Source: Carboxylicivirga sp964602515 (GTDB taxonomy: Bacteria > Bacteroidota > Bacteroidia > Bacteroidales > Marinilabiliaceae). Taken from it: a stretch of 64,000 nucleotides of DNA. Positions 55,451 through 62,929 of the stretch are shown here, piece after piece. Position 1 is the first letter of the stretch. Every line of letters begins with the position of its first letter. The stretch spans positions 620,001 through 684,000 of the forward strand of contig CAZRRJ010000002.1 of NCBI GenBank assembly GCA_964602515.1, written 5' to 3'. Below the pieces are notes generated by a model. It worked only from the letters and a program-made list of their open reading frames with translations. It was not told the origin of the DNA and searched no databases. The translations under genes and the position numbers were made by a program.

Positions 55451-55455
55451 TAAAA

Positions 55456-56265
55456 ATGGCAGTAAGAAAACTAAAGCCCACAACACCGGGGCAGAGACAC
55501 AAGATTATTGGAGCGTTTGATACGATTACATCAAGCACGCCAGAAAAGTCCTTATTGAGGCCATTAAAAAAGTCTGGTGGTAGAAATAACACTGGAAAAA
55601 TGACCGTTAGAAATATCGGTGGTGGTCACAAAAGGAGATACAGAGTAATCGATTTTAAGCGTAATAAAGACGGTGTTAATGCAACAGTTGAGTCAATTCA
55701 GTACGATCCTAACAGAAGTGCTCGAATTGCTTTACTTGCTTACGCTGATGGAGAAAAAAGGTACATTCTTGCACCTAACGGGTTGCAGGTAGGGCAAGCT
55801 ATTGCTTCAGGAACAAGGGTTGCTCCTGAGATTGGTAACAGCTTGCCATTAAGCGAGATTCCTTTAGGTTCCATTATTCATAACATCGAATTGCGTCCGG
55901 GCCAGGGAGGTACAATGGCACGTAGTGCTGGTACTTTTGCACAATTGACTGCTCGAGAGGGAAAATACGCGGTTGTTAAATTGCCTTCAGGCGAAACTAG
56001 AATGATATTGGTCACTTGTCGTGCTACTATAGGTGCGGTTGGTAACTCAGATCACGCACTTGAACGTTCAGGTAAGGCCGGACGTAGCCGTTGGTTGGGT
56101 CGCCGTCCACGCGTACGTGGTGTTGCAATGAACCCAGTCGATCACCCAATGGGTGGTGGTGAAGGTCGTTCTTCAGGAGGACATCCAAGATCTCGTAACG
56201 GTATCCCTGCTAAAGGATTTAAGACTATATCTAAAACCAAAGCTAGTAACAAGTATATTATATAA
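55456..56265 (+). CDS. rplB: 50S ribosomal protein L2, with a doubtful 3' end at an assembly gap
   Basis: Protein next to the peptidyl transferase centre. It shows RRYRVIDFKRNK, PNGLQVGQA, GKAGRSRWLGRRPRVRG and NPVDHPMGGGEGRSSGGHPRSR. From 56198 on, the sequence changes to a different 3' end with an early stop (269 residues). The segment 56301-56412 after the N gap repeats 29 bases (56169-56197) and then gives the expected ending TKYILEKRKK. Joining 55456-56197 to 56330-56412 restores a 274-residue protein, the normal length, so the true gene is probably that join. Confidence 0.85.
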   Translation: MAVRKLKPTTPGQRHKIIGAFDTITSSTPEKSLLRPLKKSGGRNNTGKMTVRNIGGGHKRRYRVIDFKRNKDGVNATVESIQYDPNRSARIALLAYADGEKRYILAPNGLQVGQAIASGTRVAPEIGNSLPLSEIPLGSIIHNIELRPGQGGTMARSAGTFAQLTAREGKYAVVKLPSGETRMILVTCRATIGAVGNSDHALERSGKAGRSRWLGRRPRVRGVAMNPVDHPMGGGEGRSSGGHPRSRNGIPAKGFKTISKTKASNKYII

Positions 56266-56290
56266 CGTATAAAGAAATAATAAACCATGG

Positions 56291-56300
56291 NNNNNNNNNN
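56291..56300. other. Assembly gap (10 N)
   Basis: Ten undetermined bases mark a scaffold join. The left flank (56198-56290) does not fit the right flank, which starts with the same 29 bases found at 56169-56197. Confidence 0.99.
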
Positions 56301-56301
56301 T

Positions 56302-56412
56302 TCTTCAGGAGGACATCCAAGATCTCGTACAGGGGTATTGGCAAAAGGTTATAAGACTCGTCATCCAAAGAAAGCTTCTACCAAGTACATTCTAGAAAAG
56401 AGAAAAAAATAA
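56302..56412 (+). CDS. rplB: 50S ribosomal protein L2, C-terminal fragment after the gap
   Basis: 36 codons, SSGGHPRSRTGVLAKGYKTR up to LEKRKK and a stop, cut on the left by the gap. This is the C-terminal tail of L2 and leads with normal spacing (20 bases) into rpsS, so it is probably the authentic end of rplB in this genome. Confidence 0.9.
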   Translation, partial: SSGGHPRSRTGVLAKGYKTRHPKKASTKYILEKRKK

Positions 56413-56432
56413 CCGGTTAATTTAAACGAATT

Positions 56433-56702
56433 ATGAGCAGATCATTAAAAAAAGGCCCATTTATCGACTATAAACTGGAAAAGAAAGTTCTTACACAGAA
56501 CGAGTCAGGTAAGAAAACTGTAATAAAAACTTGGGCTCGTGCTTCTATGATTTCTCCGGAATTTGTAGGGCACACAATTGCTGTACACAACGGCAATAAG
56601 TTTATCCCGGTTTATGTTACTGAAAATATGGTAGGACACAAATTAGGCGAATTTGCCCCAACGCGTACTTATCGCGGTCATGGTGGTAATAAGAAAAAAT
56701 AA
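56433..56702 (+). CDS. rpsS: 30S ribosomal protein S19
   Basis: Small-subunit head protein that contacts the A-site tRNA, 89 residues. It has SRSLKKGPFIDYKLEKKV, PEFVGHTIAVHNGNKFIPVYVTENMVGHKLGEFAPTRTYRGH. Complete, first intact gene after the gap. Confidence 0.97.
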   Translation: MSRSLKKGPFIDYKLEKKVLTQNESGKKTVIKTWARASMISPEFVGHTIAVHNGNKFIPVYVTENMVGHKLGEFAPTRTYRGHGGNKKK

Positions 56703-56740
56703 TTGGCCTGCCAATATTTAAATTCTTTAAACAGTAAAAA

Positions 56741-57160
56741 ATGGGTGCAAGAAAAAGAATAAGAGCTGAAAAAATAAAGGAAGCCAAGAAGACTGATTAC
56801 TTCGCAAAGCTTCGTAATGTACCGACTTCACCACGGAAAATGCGTCTTGTTGCCGACATGATCCGAGGTAAAGAGGTGAACCTCGCTCTGGATATGCTAA
56901 AATTTTCATCAAAAGAAGCTTCCAGAAGAGTTGAAAAACTGTTGCTTTCTGCTATCGCTAATTGGAAAGAGAAAAACGCAGGAGTTCGCATCGAAGACGC
57001 TAATCTTTATGTGAGTGAGATTGCGGTTGATTCAGGCCGTATTTTGAAACGATTACGTCCGGCTCCACAGGGTCGTGCACATCGTATTAGAAAAAGATCA
57101 AACCACGTTACATTACGCGTTGCAAGCAAAGTAGTATCTATTGAAAAACAAGAAAACTAA
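56741..57160 (+). CDS. rplV: 50S ribosomal protein L22
   Basis: Exit-tunnel protein, 139 residues. It has LRNVPTSPRKMRLVADMIRGKEVNLAL and the signature GRILKRLRPAPQGRAHRIRKRSNHVTL, the tunnel hairpin. The N-terminus is about 20 residues longer and more basic than in Escherichia coli, as in other Bacteroidota. Confidence 0.97.
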   Translation: MGARKRIRAEKIKEAKKTDYFAKLRNVPTSPRKMRLVADMIRGKEVNLALDMLKFSSKEASRRVEKLLLSAIANWKEKNAGVRIEDANLYVSEIAVDSGRILKRLRPAPQGRAHRIRKRSNHVTLRVASKVVSIEKQEN

Positions 57161-57167
57161 TAGCTAG

Positions 57168-57884
57168 ATGGGACAAAAAGTTAATCCAATTAGTAACAGG
57201 TTAGGAATCATCAAAGGATGGGATTCTAACTGGTATGGAGGAAAGAACTATGGCGATAAGCTATTGGAAGACTCCGAGATTAGGAAGTACCTCAATGCAC
57301 GTTTAGCTAAAGCTAGTATCTCTCGTATCATTATTGAAAGGACTTTGAAATTGGTTACTATAACCGTTTTCACCGCACGTCCTGGTATCATTATTGGTAA
57401 AGGAGGTTCTGAAGTAGATAAACTAAAAGAGGAGCTTAAGAAAATTACTGACAAAGAAGTTCAAATTAACATCTTTGAGGTAAAGAGACCAGAGTTGGAC
57501 GCTATTATTGTAGCAAACAACATCGCTCGTCAGGTGGAAGGACGTATTGCTTATCGTCGTGCCATTAAAATGGCTATCGCTTCTACCATGAGAATGGGTG
57601 CTGAAGGTATTAAAATACAGATTTCCGGACGTTTAAACGGTGCTGAAATGGCACGTAGCGAAATGTATAAAGAAGGTCGTACACCGCTGCATACATTACG
57701 TGCTGATATCGATTATGCTCAGGCTGAAGCCTTGACCAAAATGGGTCTCACCGGTATTAAAGTATGGATCTGTAAAGGAGAAATTTATGGAAAACCAGAT
57801 TTGTCTCCTAACTTCAATGCCAAGGAAAAAGGTGGAAACCGTGGAGGCGGTAGAGGTCCTAGAAGAAGAAATAATAAGAAGTAA
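57168..57884 (+). CDS. rpsC: 30S ribosomal protein S3
   Basis: mRNA entry-site protein, 238 residues. It has GQKVNPISNRLGIIKGWDSNWYGG, the KH-domain loop IIIGKGGSEVDKLK and GRLNGAEMARSEMYKEGRTPLHTLRADIDYA. A Gly/Arg/Asn-rich tail (GGNRGGGRGPRRRNNKK) ends the protein. Confidence 0.97.
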   Translation: MGQKVNPISNRLGIIKGWDSNWYGGKNYGDKLLEDSEIRKYLNARLAKASISRIIIERTLKLVTITVFTARPGIIIGKGGSEVDKLKEELKKITDKEVQINIFEVKRPELDAIIVANNIARQVEGRIAYRRAIKMAIASTMRMGAEGIKIQISGRLNGAEMARSEMYKEGRTPLHTLRADIDYAQAEALTKMGLTGIKVWICKGEIYGKPDLSPNFNAKEKGGNRGGGRGPRRRNNKK

Positions 57885-57914
57885 TTCTCCTTTCACAATA
57901 ATTGATTAGGAACG

Positions 57915-58346
57915 ATGTTACAACCAAAGAAAGTAAAATTTAGAAGAAGGCAGAAAGGCCGGATGAAAGGTGAAGCTCAACGCGGGCAAGAACTGGCTTT
58001 CGGATCTTTCGGTATTAAAGCCTTACAGAGTAAATGGATTACCGGTCGTCAGATTGAGGCTGCTAGGGTTGCGGTAACACGCTATATGCAGCGTCAAGGA
58101 CAGATCTGGATCAGAATATTCCCCGACAAACCAATTACAAAGAAGCCAGCCGAAGTAAGGATGGGTAAAGGTAAAGGTAGTCCGGAAGGATTTGTGGCTC
58201 CTGTTACTCCAGGACGTATTATTTTAGAATGCGAAGGAGTATCGTATGAAGTAGCTAAAGAGGCATTGCGCTTAGCAGCGCAAAAGTTGCCTGTAACTAC
58301 TAAATTTGTTGTGAGAAGGGATTATGTTGAATCTTTAAATGCTTAA
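57915..58346 (+). CDS. rplP: 50S ribosomal protein L16
   Basis: Helps position A-site tRNA, 143 residues. It has MLQPKKVKFRRRQKGRMKG, ITGRQIEAARVAVTRYMQRQGQIWIRIFPDKPITKKPAEVRMGKGKGSPEGFV. Complete; rpmC follows 4 bases after its stop. Confidence 0.97.
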   Translation: MLQPKKVKFRRRQKGRMKGEAQRGQELAFGSFGIKALQSKWITGRQIEAARVAVTRYMQRQGQIWIRIFPDKPITKKPAEVRMGKGKGSPEGFVAPVTPGRIILECEGVSYEVAKEALRLAAQKLPVTTKFVVRRDYVESLNA

Positions 58347-58350
58347 TAAA

Positions 58351-58548
58351 ATGAAAGTACAAGAAATCAATGAATTAAGCGTTAGCGAAATTGTAGAGAA
58401 GATTGATACTGAAACTGTAGCATTACAGCAGATGGAGATCAATCACAGTACATCGCCATTGGAGAATCCAATGCAGATAAGACATACCCGTAGAAACATT
58501 GCGCGCTTGAAGACTATTTTGAGTCAAAAGCAACAAACTGAAAAATAA
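58351..58548 (+). CDS. rpmC: 50S ribosomal protein L29
   Basis: Small exit-site protein, 65 residues from MKVQEINELSVSEIVEKID; a start 12 bases earlier would overlap rplP and is unlikely. The C-terminal NPMQIRHTRRNIARLKTIL is the L29 signature. Confidence 0.95.
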   Translation: MKVQEINELSVSEIVEKIDTETVALQQMEINHSTSPLENPMQIRHTRRNIARLKTILSQKQQTEK

Positions 58549-58555
58549 TTTGGAG

Positions 58556-58810
58556 ATGGATAGAAATCTTAGAAAAGAGCGTACTGGTGTAGTCGTTAGC
58601 AACAAAATGGATAAATCCATAGTTGTATCTGTAGAGATCCGCGAAAAGCACCCCATCTACGGTAAGTTCGTGAAAAAGACAAAGAAATTTCACGCGCATG
58701 ATGAAGATAACGCCTGCAATGCAGGGGATAGCGTACGTATTATGGAAACGCGTCCCTTAAGCAAGACGAAACGTTGGAGATTAGTTGAAATTCTAGAAAG
58801 AGCTAAGTAA
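58556..58810 (+). CDS. rpsQ: 30S ribosomal protein S17
   Basis: 16S rRNA-binding protein of the small-subunit body, 84 residues from MDRNLRKERTG; the ATG is preferred over a TTG six bases upstream. It has GVVVSNKMDKSIVVSVE, HPIYGKFVKKTKKFHAHDE and GDSVRIMETRPLSKTKRW. Confidence 0.96.
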   Translation: MDRNLRKERTGVVVSNKMDKSIVVSVEIREKHPIYGKFVKKTKKFHAHDEDNACNAGDSVRIMETRPLSKTKRWRLVEILERAK

Positions 58811-58812
58811 TC

Positions 58813-59178
58813 ATGATACAACAAGAATCTAGACTTGCAGTTGCTGATAACAGTGGAGCCAAAGAAGTATTATGTATCCGAGTTCTTGGAGGAACAAAGA
58901 GACGTTATGCTGGAGTAGGTGATCGTATCGTAGTAACTGTAAAAAGCGCTGTGCCAAGCGGAGAGCTTAAAAAAGGTACTGTTACAAAAGCTGTAATCGT
59001 ACGTACTAAAAAAGAAGTTAGACGTCAAGATGGTTCCTACATCCGATTTGATGAAAACGCTTGCGTTTTATTAAATGCAACGGGTGAAATGAGAGGAACT
59101 CGAATTTTCGGACCTGTAGCTCGTGAGTTACGTGATGGGTATATGAAGATTGTATCTCTGGCGCCTGAAGTACTTTAA
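58813..59178 (+). CDS. rplN: 50S ribosomal protein L14
   Basis: Intersubunit bridge protein, 121 residues, 2 bases after rpsQ. It has MIQQESRLAVADNSGAKEVLCIRVLGG and the signature ENACVLLNATGEMRGTRIFGPVARELRD. Confidence 0.97.
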   Translation: MIQQESRLAVADNSGAKEVLCIRVLGGTKRRYAGVGDRIVVTVKSAVPSGELKKGTVTKAVIVRTKKEVRRQDGSYIRFDENACVLLNATGEMRGTRIFGPVARELRDGYMKIVSLAPEVL

Positions 59179-59198
59179 TCATCAAAGAGATTAGAACA

Positions 59199-59519
59199 AT
59201 GGGTAAATTGCATATTAAAAAAGGCGACATAGTAATTGTTAATGCCGGTGTAAACAAAGGTCAGGAAGGGAAAATCCTTGAGGTATTCCCTGGAAAACAA
59301 CGTGCCATTGTTGAAGGTGTTAACATGGTGAGTAAACACACCAAGCCTAATGCTGAAAGTCCGCAAGGAGGTATAATTAAAAAAGAGGCTCCCATCCATA
59401 TTTCAAATTTGAATGTGAAAGATCCTTCAACAGGTAAAGCGACACGTATTGGTCGTAAGTTGAATGATGACGGGAAACTGGTTCGTATTTCTAAAAAATC
59501 AGGGGAGGAGATTAAGTAA
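59199..59519 (+). CDS. rplX: 50S ribosomal protein L24
   Basis: Early assembly protein of the large subunit with a KOW motif, GDIVIVNAGVNKGQEGKILEVFP. It has 106 residues, and VEGVNMVSKHTKPNAESPQGGII is conserved. Its stop overlaps the rplE start (TAATG). Confidence 0.96.
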   Translation: MGKLHIKKGDIVIVNAGVNKGQEGKILEVFPGKQRAIVEGVNMVSKHTKPNAESPQGGIIKKEAPIHISNLNVKDPSTGKATRIGRKLNDDGKLVRISKKSGEEIK

Positions 59520-60076
59520 TGAGTTATACACCTAGTTTAAGAAAACAGTATACGGAACAGGTTGTGCCAAACTTGATGAAAGAGTTCGGGTTTACATCAA
59601 TCATGCAGGTTCCAAAGTTAGAGAAAATTGTTATTAATCAAGGACTTGGATCGGCAACTGCTGACAAGAAAATGATTGAAAATGCAATTAAGGAGCTAAC
59701 AACTATTACAGGACAGAAGGCCGTAGCTACACTTTCGAAGAAAGATATTTCGAACTTTAAGCTTCGTAAAAAAATGCCTATCGGTGTTAGAGTGACGTTG
59801 CGTCGTGAAAACATGTATGAATTTCTGGAGCGCCTGATACGTGTGGCTTTGCCTCGTATTAGAGACTTTAAAGGAATTAACAGTAAGCTTGACGGACGTG
59901 GAAACTATACCTTAGGTATTGAAGAACAAATCATTTTTCCTGAAATAAATATCGACAATGTGTCAAAGATATTGGGTATGAATATTACCTTTGTGACTTC
60001 TGGAAAAACAGACGAGGAAGCTTACGCTTTGTTAAAAGAGTTTGGTTTACCATTTAAAAACGTAAAAAAGAAATAG
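59519..60076 (+). CDS. rplE: 50S ribosomal protein L5
   Basis: 5S rRNA-binding protein, 185 residues. It has YTPSLRKQYTEQVVPNLMKEF, VPKLEKIVINQGLG, the signature LRKKMPIGVRVTLRRENMYEFLERLI and IEEQIIFPEINID. Complete. Confidence 0.97.
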   Translation: MSYTPSLRKQYTEQVVPNLMKEFGFTSIMQVPKLEKIVINQGLGSATADKKMIENAIKELTTITGQKAVATLSKKDISNFKLRKKMPIGVRVTLRRENMYEFLERLIRVALPRIRDFKGINSKLDGRGNYTLGIEEQIIFPEINIDNVSKILGMNITFVTSGKTDEEAYALLKEFGLPFKNVKKK

Positions 60077-60080
60077 TTAT

Positions 60081-60350
60081 ATGGCAAAGGAATCAATGAA
60101 AGCCCGTGAGGTAAAAAGGGCTAAACTTGTTGCCAAATATGCTGAAAAGCGTGCCAGACTATTGGAAGAAGGTGATTACGTGGGCTTGCAGAAGCTTCCA
60201 CGTAATGCTTCACCAGTAAGAATGCACAACCGTTGCAAAATAACGGGACGTCCGAAAGGTTATATGCGACAGTTTGGCCTTTCAAGGATTCAGTTCCGTG
60301 AAATGGCTTCAGCTGGTTTAATACCTGGTATTAAAAAAGCAAGTTGGTAA
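60081..60350 (+). CDS. rpsN: 30S ribosomal protein S14, zinc-independent long form
   Basis: Small-subunit head protein, 89 residues. It has RNASPVRMHNRCKITGRPKGYMRQFGLSRIQFREMA. Only one Cys is present, so this is the C-minus form that needs no zinc. Confidence 0.96.
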   Translation: MAKESMKAREVKRAKLVAKYAEKRARLLEEGDYVGLQKLPRNASPVRMHNRCKITGRPKGYMRQFGLSRIQFREMASAGLIPGIKKASW

Positions 60351-60365
60351 GAGTGTTAAATATTG

Positions 60366-60382
60366 TCCCGCATTTTGCGGGA
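60366..60382. other. Hairpin upstream of rpsH
   Basis: TCCCGCA and TGCGGGA pair perfectly over 7 bp around TTT in the rpsN-rpsH spacer, 19 bases before the rpsH start. It is the clearest hairpin within the spc genes. It could influence rpsH translation or transcript stability; no T-run follows, so it is not a terminator. Confidence 0.45.
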
Positions 60383-60401
60383 TCAATTTAATCTTTATAA
60401 A

Positions 60402-60797
60402 ATGACAGATCCAGTAGCAGATTTCCTGACACGAATCAGGAACGCCATTATGGCGGGTCATAGGGTTGTTGAAGTTCCGGCTTCAAACCTTAAAAGAGAG
60501 ATGACCAAAATTCTTTTCGAGAAAGGGTATATCTTGAATTACAAATTCATCGAAGATGACAAGCAAGGAGTGGTTAAGATCGCACTTAAGTACGATCCAA
60601 CAACAAAAACTTCAGCTATCAAATCACTTAAGAGAGTGAGTACGCCTGGTTTACGTTCGTATTCCGGGTATCGTAGTTTACCACGCGTTCTTAATGGTCT
60701 TGGTATTGCTATCGTGTCTACTTCAAGAGGAGTAATGACGGATAAAGAAGCCCGAGTACAGAAAATTGGGGGTGAAGTATTGTGTTACGTTTATTAA
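60402..60797 (+). CDS. rpsH: 30S ribosomal protein S8
   Basis: 16S rRNA-binding protein and, in Escherichia coli, repressor of the spc operon. It has 131 residues from MTDPVADFLTRIRNAI; a frame opening 39 bases earlier lies across the hairpin and is rejected. The C-terminus has VSTSRGVMTDKEARVQKIGGEVLCYVY. Confidence 0.96.
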   Translation: MTDPVADFLTRIRNAIMAGHRVVEVPASNLKREMTKILFEKGYILNYKFIEDDKQGVVKIALKYDPTTKTSAIKSLKRVSTPGLRSYSGYRSLPRVLNGLGIAIVSTSRGVMTDKEARVQKIGGEVLCYVY

Positions 60798-60809
60798 AAA
60801 AGAAGAATT

Positions 60810-61361
60810 ATGTCTAGGATAGGAAAAGCACCGATTAGCATACCTTCAGGAGTGAACGTGACTGTTAAAGACAATACTGTGACAGTAAAAGGCCCAAAAG
60901 GCGAATTGACACAAACGATTCACCCTGAAATGAAAGTGGAAGTTGAGGATGGCACTTTAACAGTTAGTCGTCCTAACGAAGAAAAAGAGATACGTGCACA
61001 GCACGGATTGTGCCGCTCGTTGATTAATAACATGGTGGTAGGAGTTTCTGAAGGATATGTAAAAGAACTTGAATTAGTAGGAGTAGGTTACAGAGCAACA
61101 AATCAAGGGCAATTACTTGATTTAGCTTTAGGTTATTCACACCCAATTCAGTTGTTATTACCTTCTGAGATTAAAGTGAATGCTGTTACTGACAGAAAGA
61201 GCAATCCTATTATTACGCTTGAGTCAGCAGATAAACAATTACTTGGCCAGGTTTGTGCCAAAATTAGGTCGTTACGTAAACCTGAGCCTTACAAAGGAAA
61301 AGGTGTTCGTTTTAAAGGTGAAGAGATTCGTCGTAAGGCTGGTAAATCTGCAAAAGTTTAA
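60810..61361 (+). CDS. rplF: 50S ribosomal protein L6
   Basis: Protein at the base of the L7/L12 stalk, 183 residues. It has MSRIGKAPISIPSGVNV, VKGPKGELTQ, VGYRA and the C-terminal signature RKPEPYKGKGVRFKGEEIRRKAGKSAK. Confidence 0.97.
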   Translation: MSRIGKAPISIPSGVNVTVKDNTVTVKGPKGELTQTIHPEMKVEVEDGTLTVSRPNEEKEIRAQHGLCRSLINNMVVGVSEGYVKELELVGVGYRATNQGQLLDLALGYSHPIQLLLPSEIKVNAVTDRKSNPIITLESADKQLLGQVCAKIRSLRKPEPYKGKGVRFKGEEIRRKAGKSAKV

Positions 61362-61381
61362 TGTAGTTTAAATTAGGAATT

Positions 61382-61738
61382 ATGGCTTTTTCAAAAATAG
61401 AAAGAAGACGAAAAATTAAAATGCGTGTCCGTAAAAATATTAGCGGAACAGCAGAGCGTCCAAGAATGTCAGTATTTAGAAGCAATAAGCAAATTTCTGT
61501 ACAGTTAATTGATGATGTAAATGGTAAGACACTTGCAGCATCTTCATCTTTATTAAAAGATATTACTGAGCAGAAAGGTACCAAGTCAGAGGTTGCTGCA
61601 ATGGTTGGAAAAAACATTGCTGAAGTAGCTAGTAAAGTTGGTATTACTGCTGTTGTATTTGATAGAAATGGATATCTTTATCACGGTAGAGTTAAACAAT
61701 TAGCCGAAGCTGCTCGTGAGGCAGGGCTTAAATTCTAA
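61382..61738 (+). CDS. rplR: 50S ribosomal protein L18
   Basis: 5S rRNA-binding protein, 118 residues. It has RRRKIKMRVRKNISGTAERPRMSVFRSNKQISVQLID, FDRNGYLYHGRVKQLAEAAREAGLKF. The spacing of 2 bases to rpsE points to coupled translation. Confidence 0.97.
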   Translation: MAFSKIERRRKIKMRVRKNISGTAERPRMSVFRSNKQISVQLIDDVNGKTLAASSSLLKDITEQKGTKSEVAAMVGKNIAEVASKVGITAVVFDRNGYLYHGRVKQLAEAAREAGLKF

Positions 61739-61740
61739 CA

Positions 61741-62262
61741 ATGATGGCTGGAAGTAACAAAAGAATCAGAAACAATAACGATCTTGAGCTAAAAGATCGT
61801 TTGGTTGCTATCAATAGGGTAACTAAAGTAACCAAAGGTGGTAGGACCTTTAGTTTTTCTGCCATTGTAGTGGTTGGAAATGAGAATGGCGTTGTAGGCT
61901 GGGGCCTTGGTAAAGCTGGTGAAGTGACAACTGCTATTGCAAAAGGTGTTGAAGCTGCCAAAAAGAATCTAGTTAAAGTACCTATTATCAATGGTACTGT
62001 TCCTCATGAGCAATTAGCGCGTTATGGTGGTGCAAGTGTATTTATGAAGCCTGCTTCACATGGTACAGGAGTAAAAGCTGGTGGTGCGATGCGTGCTGTT
62101 TTAGAGAGCGTTGGTGTAACGGATGTGTTAGCTAAGTCTAAAGGGTCTTCGAATCCACATAACTTGGTGAAAGCAACAATTACTGCTCTAACAGAATTGC
62201 GTGATGCAGCAGCTATTGCTGAGCAAAGAGGGGTGTCAATGGAGAAAGTTTTTAACGGATAA
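61741..62262 (+). CDS. rpsE: 30S ribosomal protein S5
   Basis: Decoding-fidelity protein, 173 residues. It has DRLVAINRVTKVTKGGRTFSFSAIVVVGNENGVVGWGLGKAGEV and GGAMRAVLESVGVTDVLAKSKGSSNPHNLVKAT. Complete. Confidence 0.97.
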   Translation: MMAGSNKRIRNNNDLELKDRLVAINRVTKVTKGGRTFSFSAIVVVGNENGVVGWGLGKAGEVTTAIAKGVEAAKKNLVKVPIINGTVPHEQLARYGGASVFMKPASHGTGVKAGGAMRAVLESVGVTDVLAKSKGSSNPHNLVKATITALTELRDAAAIAEQRGVSMEKVFNG

Positions 62263-62272
62263 AAGGACAAAA

Positions 62273-62449
62273 ATGGCTAAGATAAAAGTAACTCAGGTTA
62301 AGAGTAAAATCGGGGCCACTGCCAGACAAAAAAATACGTTGGCTGCCCTTGGGCTGAAGAAACTTCAGCAAACTGTTGAACATGAAGCCACACCTCAGAT
62401 TGAAGGAATGGTTCAAAAAGTACTGCACCTGGTGACAGTAGAAAGATAA
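62273..62449 (+). CDS. rpmD: 50S ribosomal protein L30
   Basis: Small large-subunit protein, 58 residues, starting MAKIKVTQVKSKIGATARQK. TLAALGLKKLQQTVEHEATPQIEGMVQKVLHLV is the L30 pattern. A longer in-frame extension overlapping rpsE is rejected. Confidence 0.95.
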   Translation: MAKIKVTQVKSKIGATARQKNTLAALGLKKLQQTVEHEATPQIEGMVQKVLHLVTVER

Positions 62450-62478
62450 TTTGGTCGAACGAATTAGAGGAAATTAAT

Positions 62479-62925
62479 ATGAATTTAAATAATTTAAGAC
62501 CTGCAAAGGGTTCGGTAAAAACCTCAAAGCGTATCGGTCGTGGACAAGGTTCTGGACATGGTGGTACATCCACTCGTGGACATAAAGGAGCTAAGTCAAG
62601 ATCGGGTTACTCTCGTAAGTTTGGTTTTGAAGGTGGTCAGATGCCTTTGCAGCGACGTGTTCCTAAATTCGGTTTCAAAAACATTAACCGTATAGAGTAT
62701 AAAGCTGTTAATATTGAATTATTGCAGGTTTTAGCTGAAAAGAAAAGTGTAAGTGTTATTGATCCCGTGGTTTTAAGGGAAGCTGGATTAGTAAGCAAAA
62801 ATGACCTAGTAAAGATTTTAGGAAATGGTGAGTTAACGGCTAAATTAGAAGTTAAAGCTCATGCATTTTCAGAATCAGCAACTAAGGCTATTGAAGCTGC
62901 TCAAGGAACCGTAGTAAAATTGTAA
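62479..62925 (+). CDS. rplO: 50S ribosomal protein L15
   Basis: Late-assembly large-subunit protein, 148 residues. It has LNNLRPAKGSVKTSKRIGRGQGSGHGGTSTRGHKGAKSRSG, a basic Gly-rich N-terminal arm, and FEGGQMPLQRRVPKFGF. secY starts 4 bases after its stop. Confidence 0.97.
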   Translation: MNLNNLRPAKGSVKTSKRIGRGQGSGHGGTSTRGHKGAKSRSGYSRKFGFEGGQMPLQRRVPKFGFKNINRIEYKAVNIELLQVLAEKKSVSVIDPVVLREAGLVSKNDLVKILGNGELTAKLEVKAHAFSESATKAIEAAQGTVVKL

Positions 62926-62929
62926 CTGA

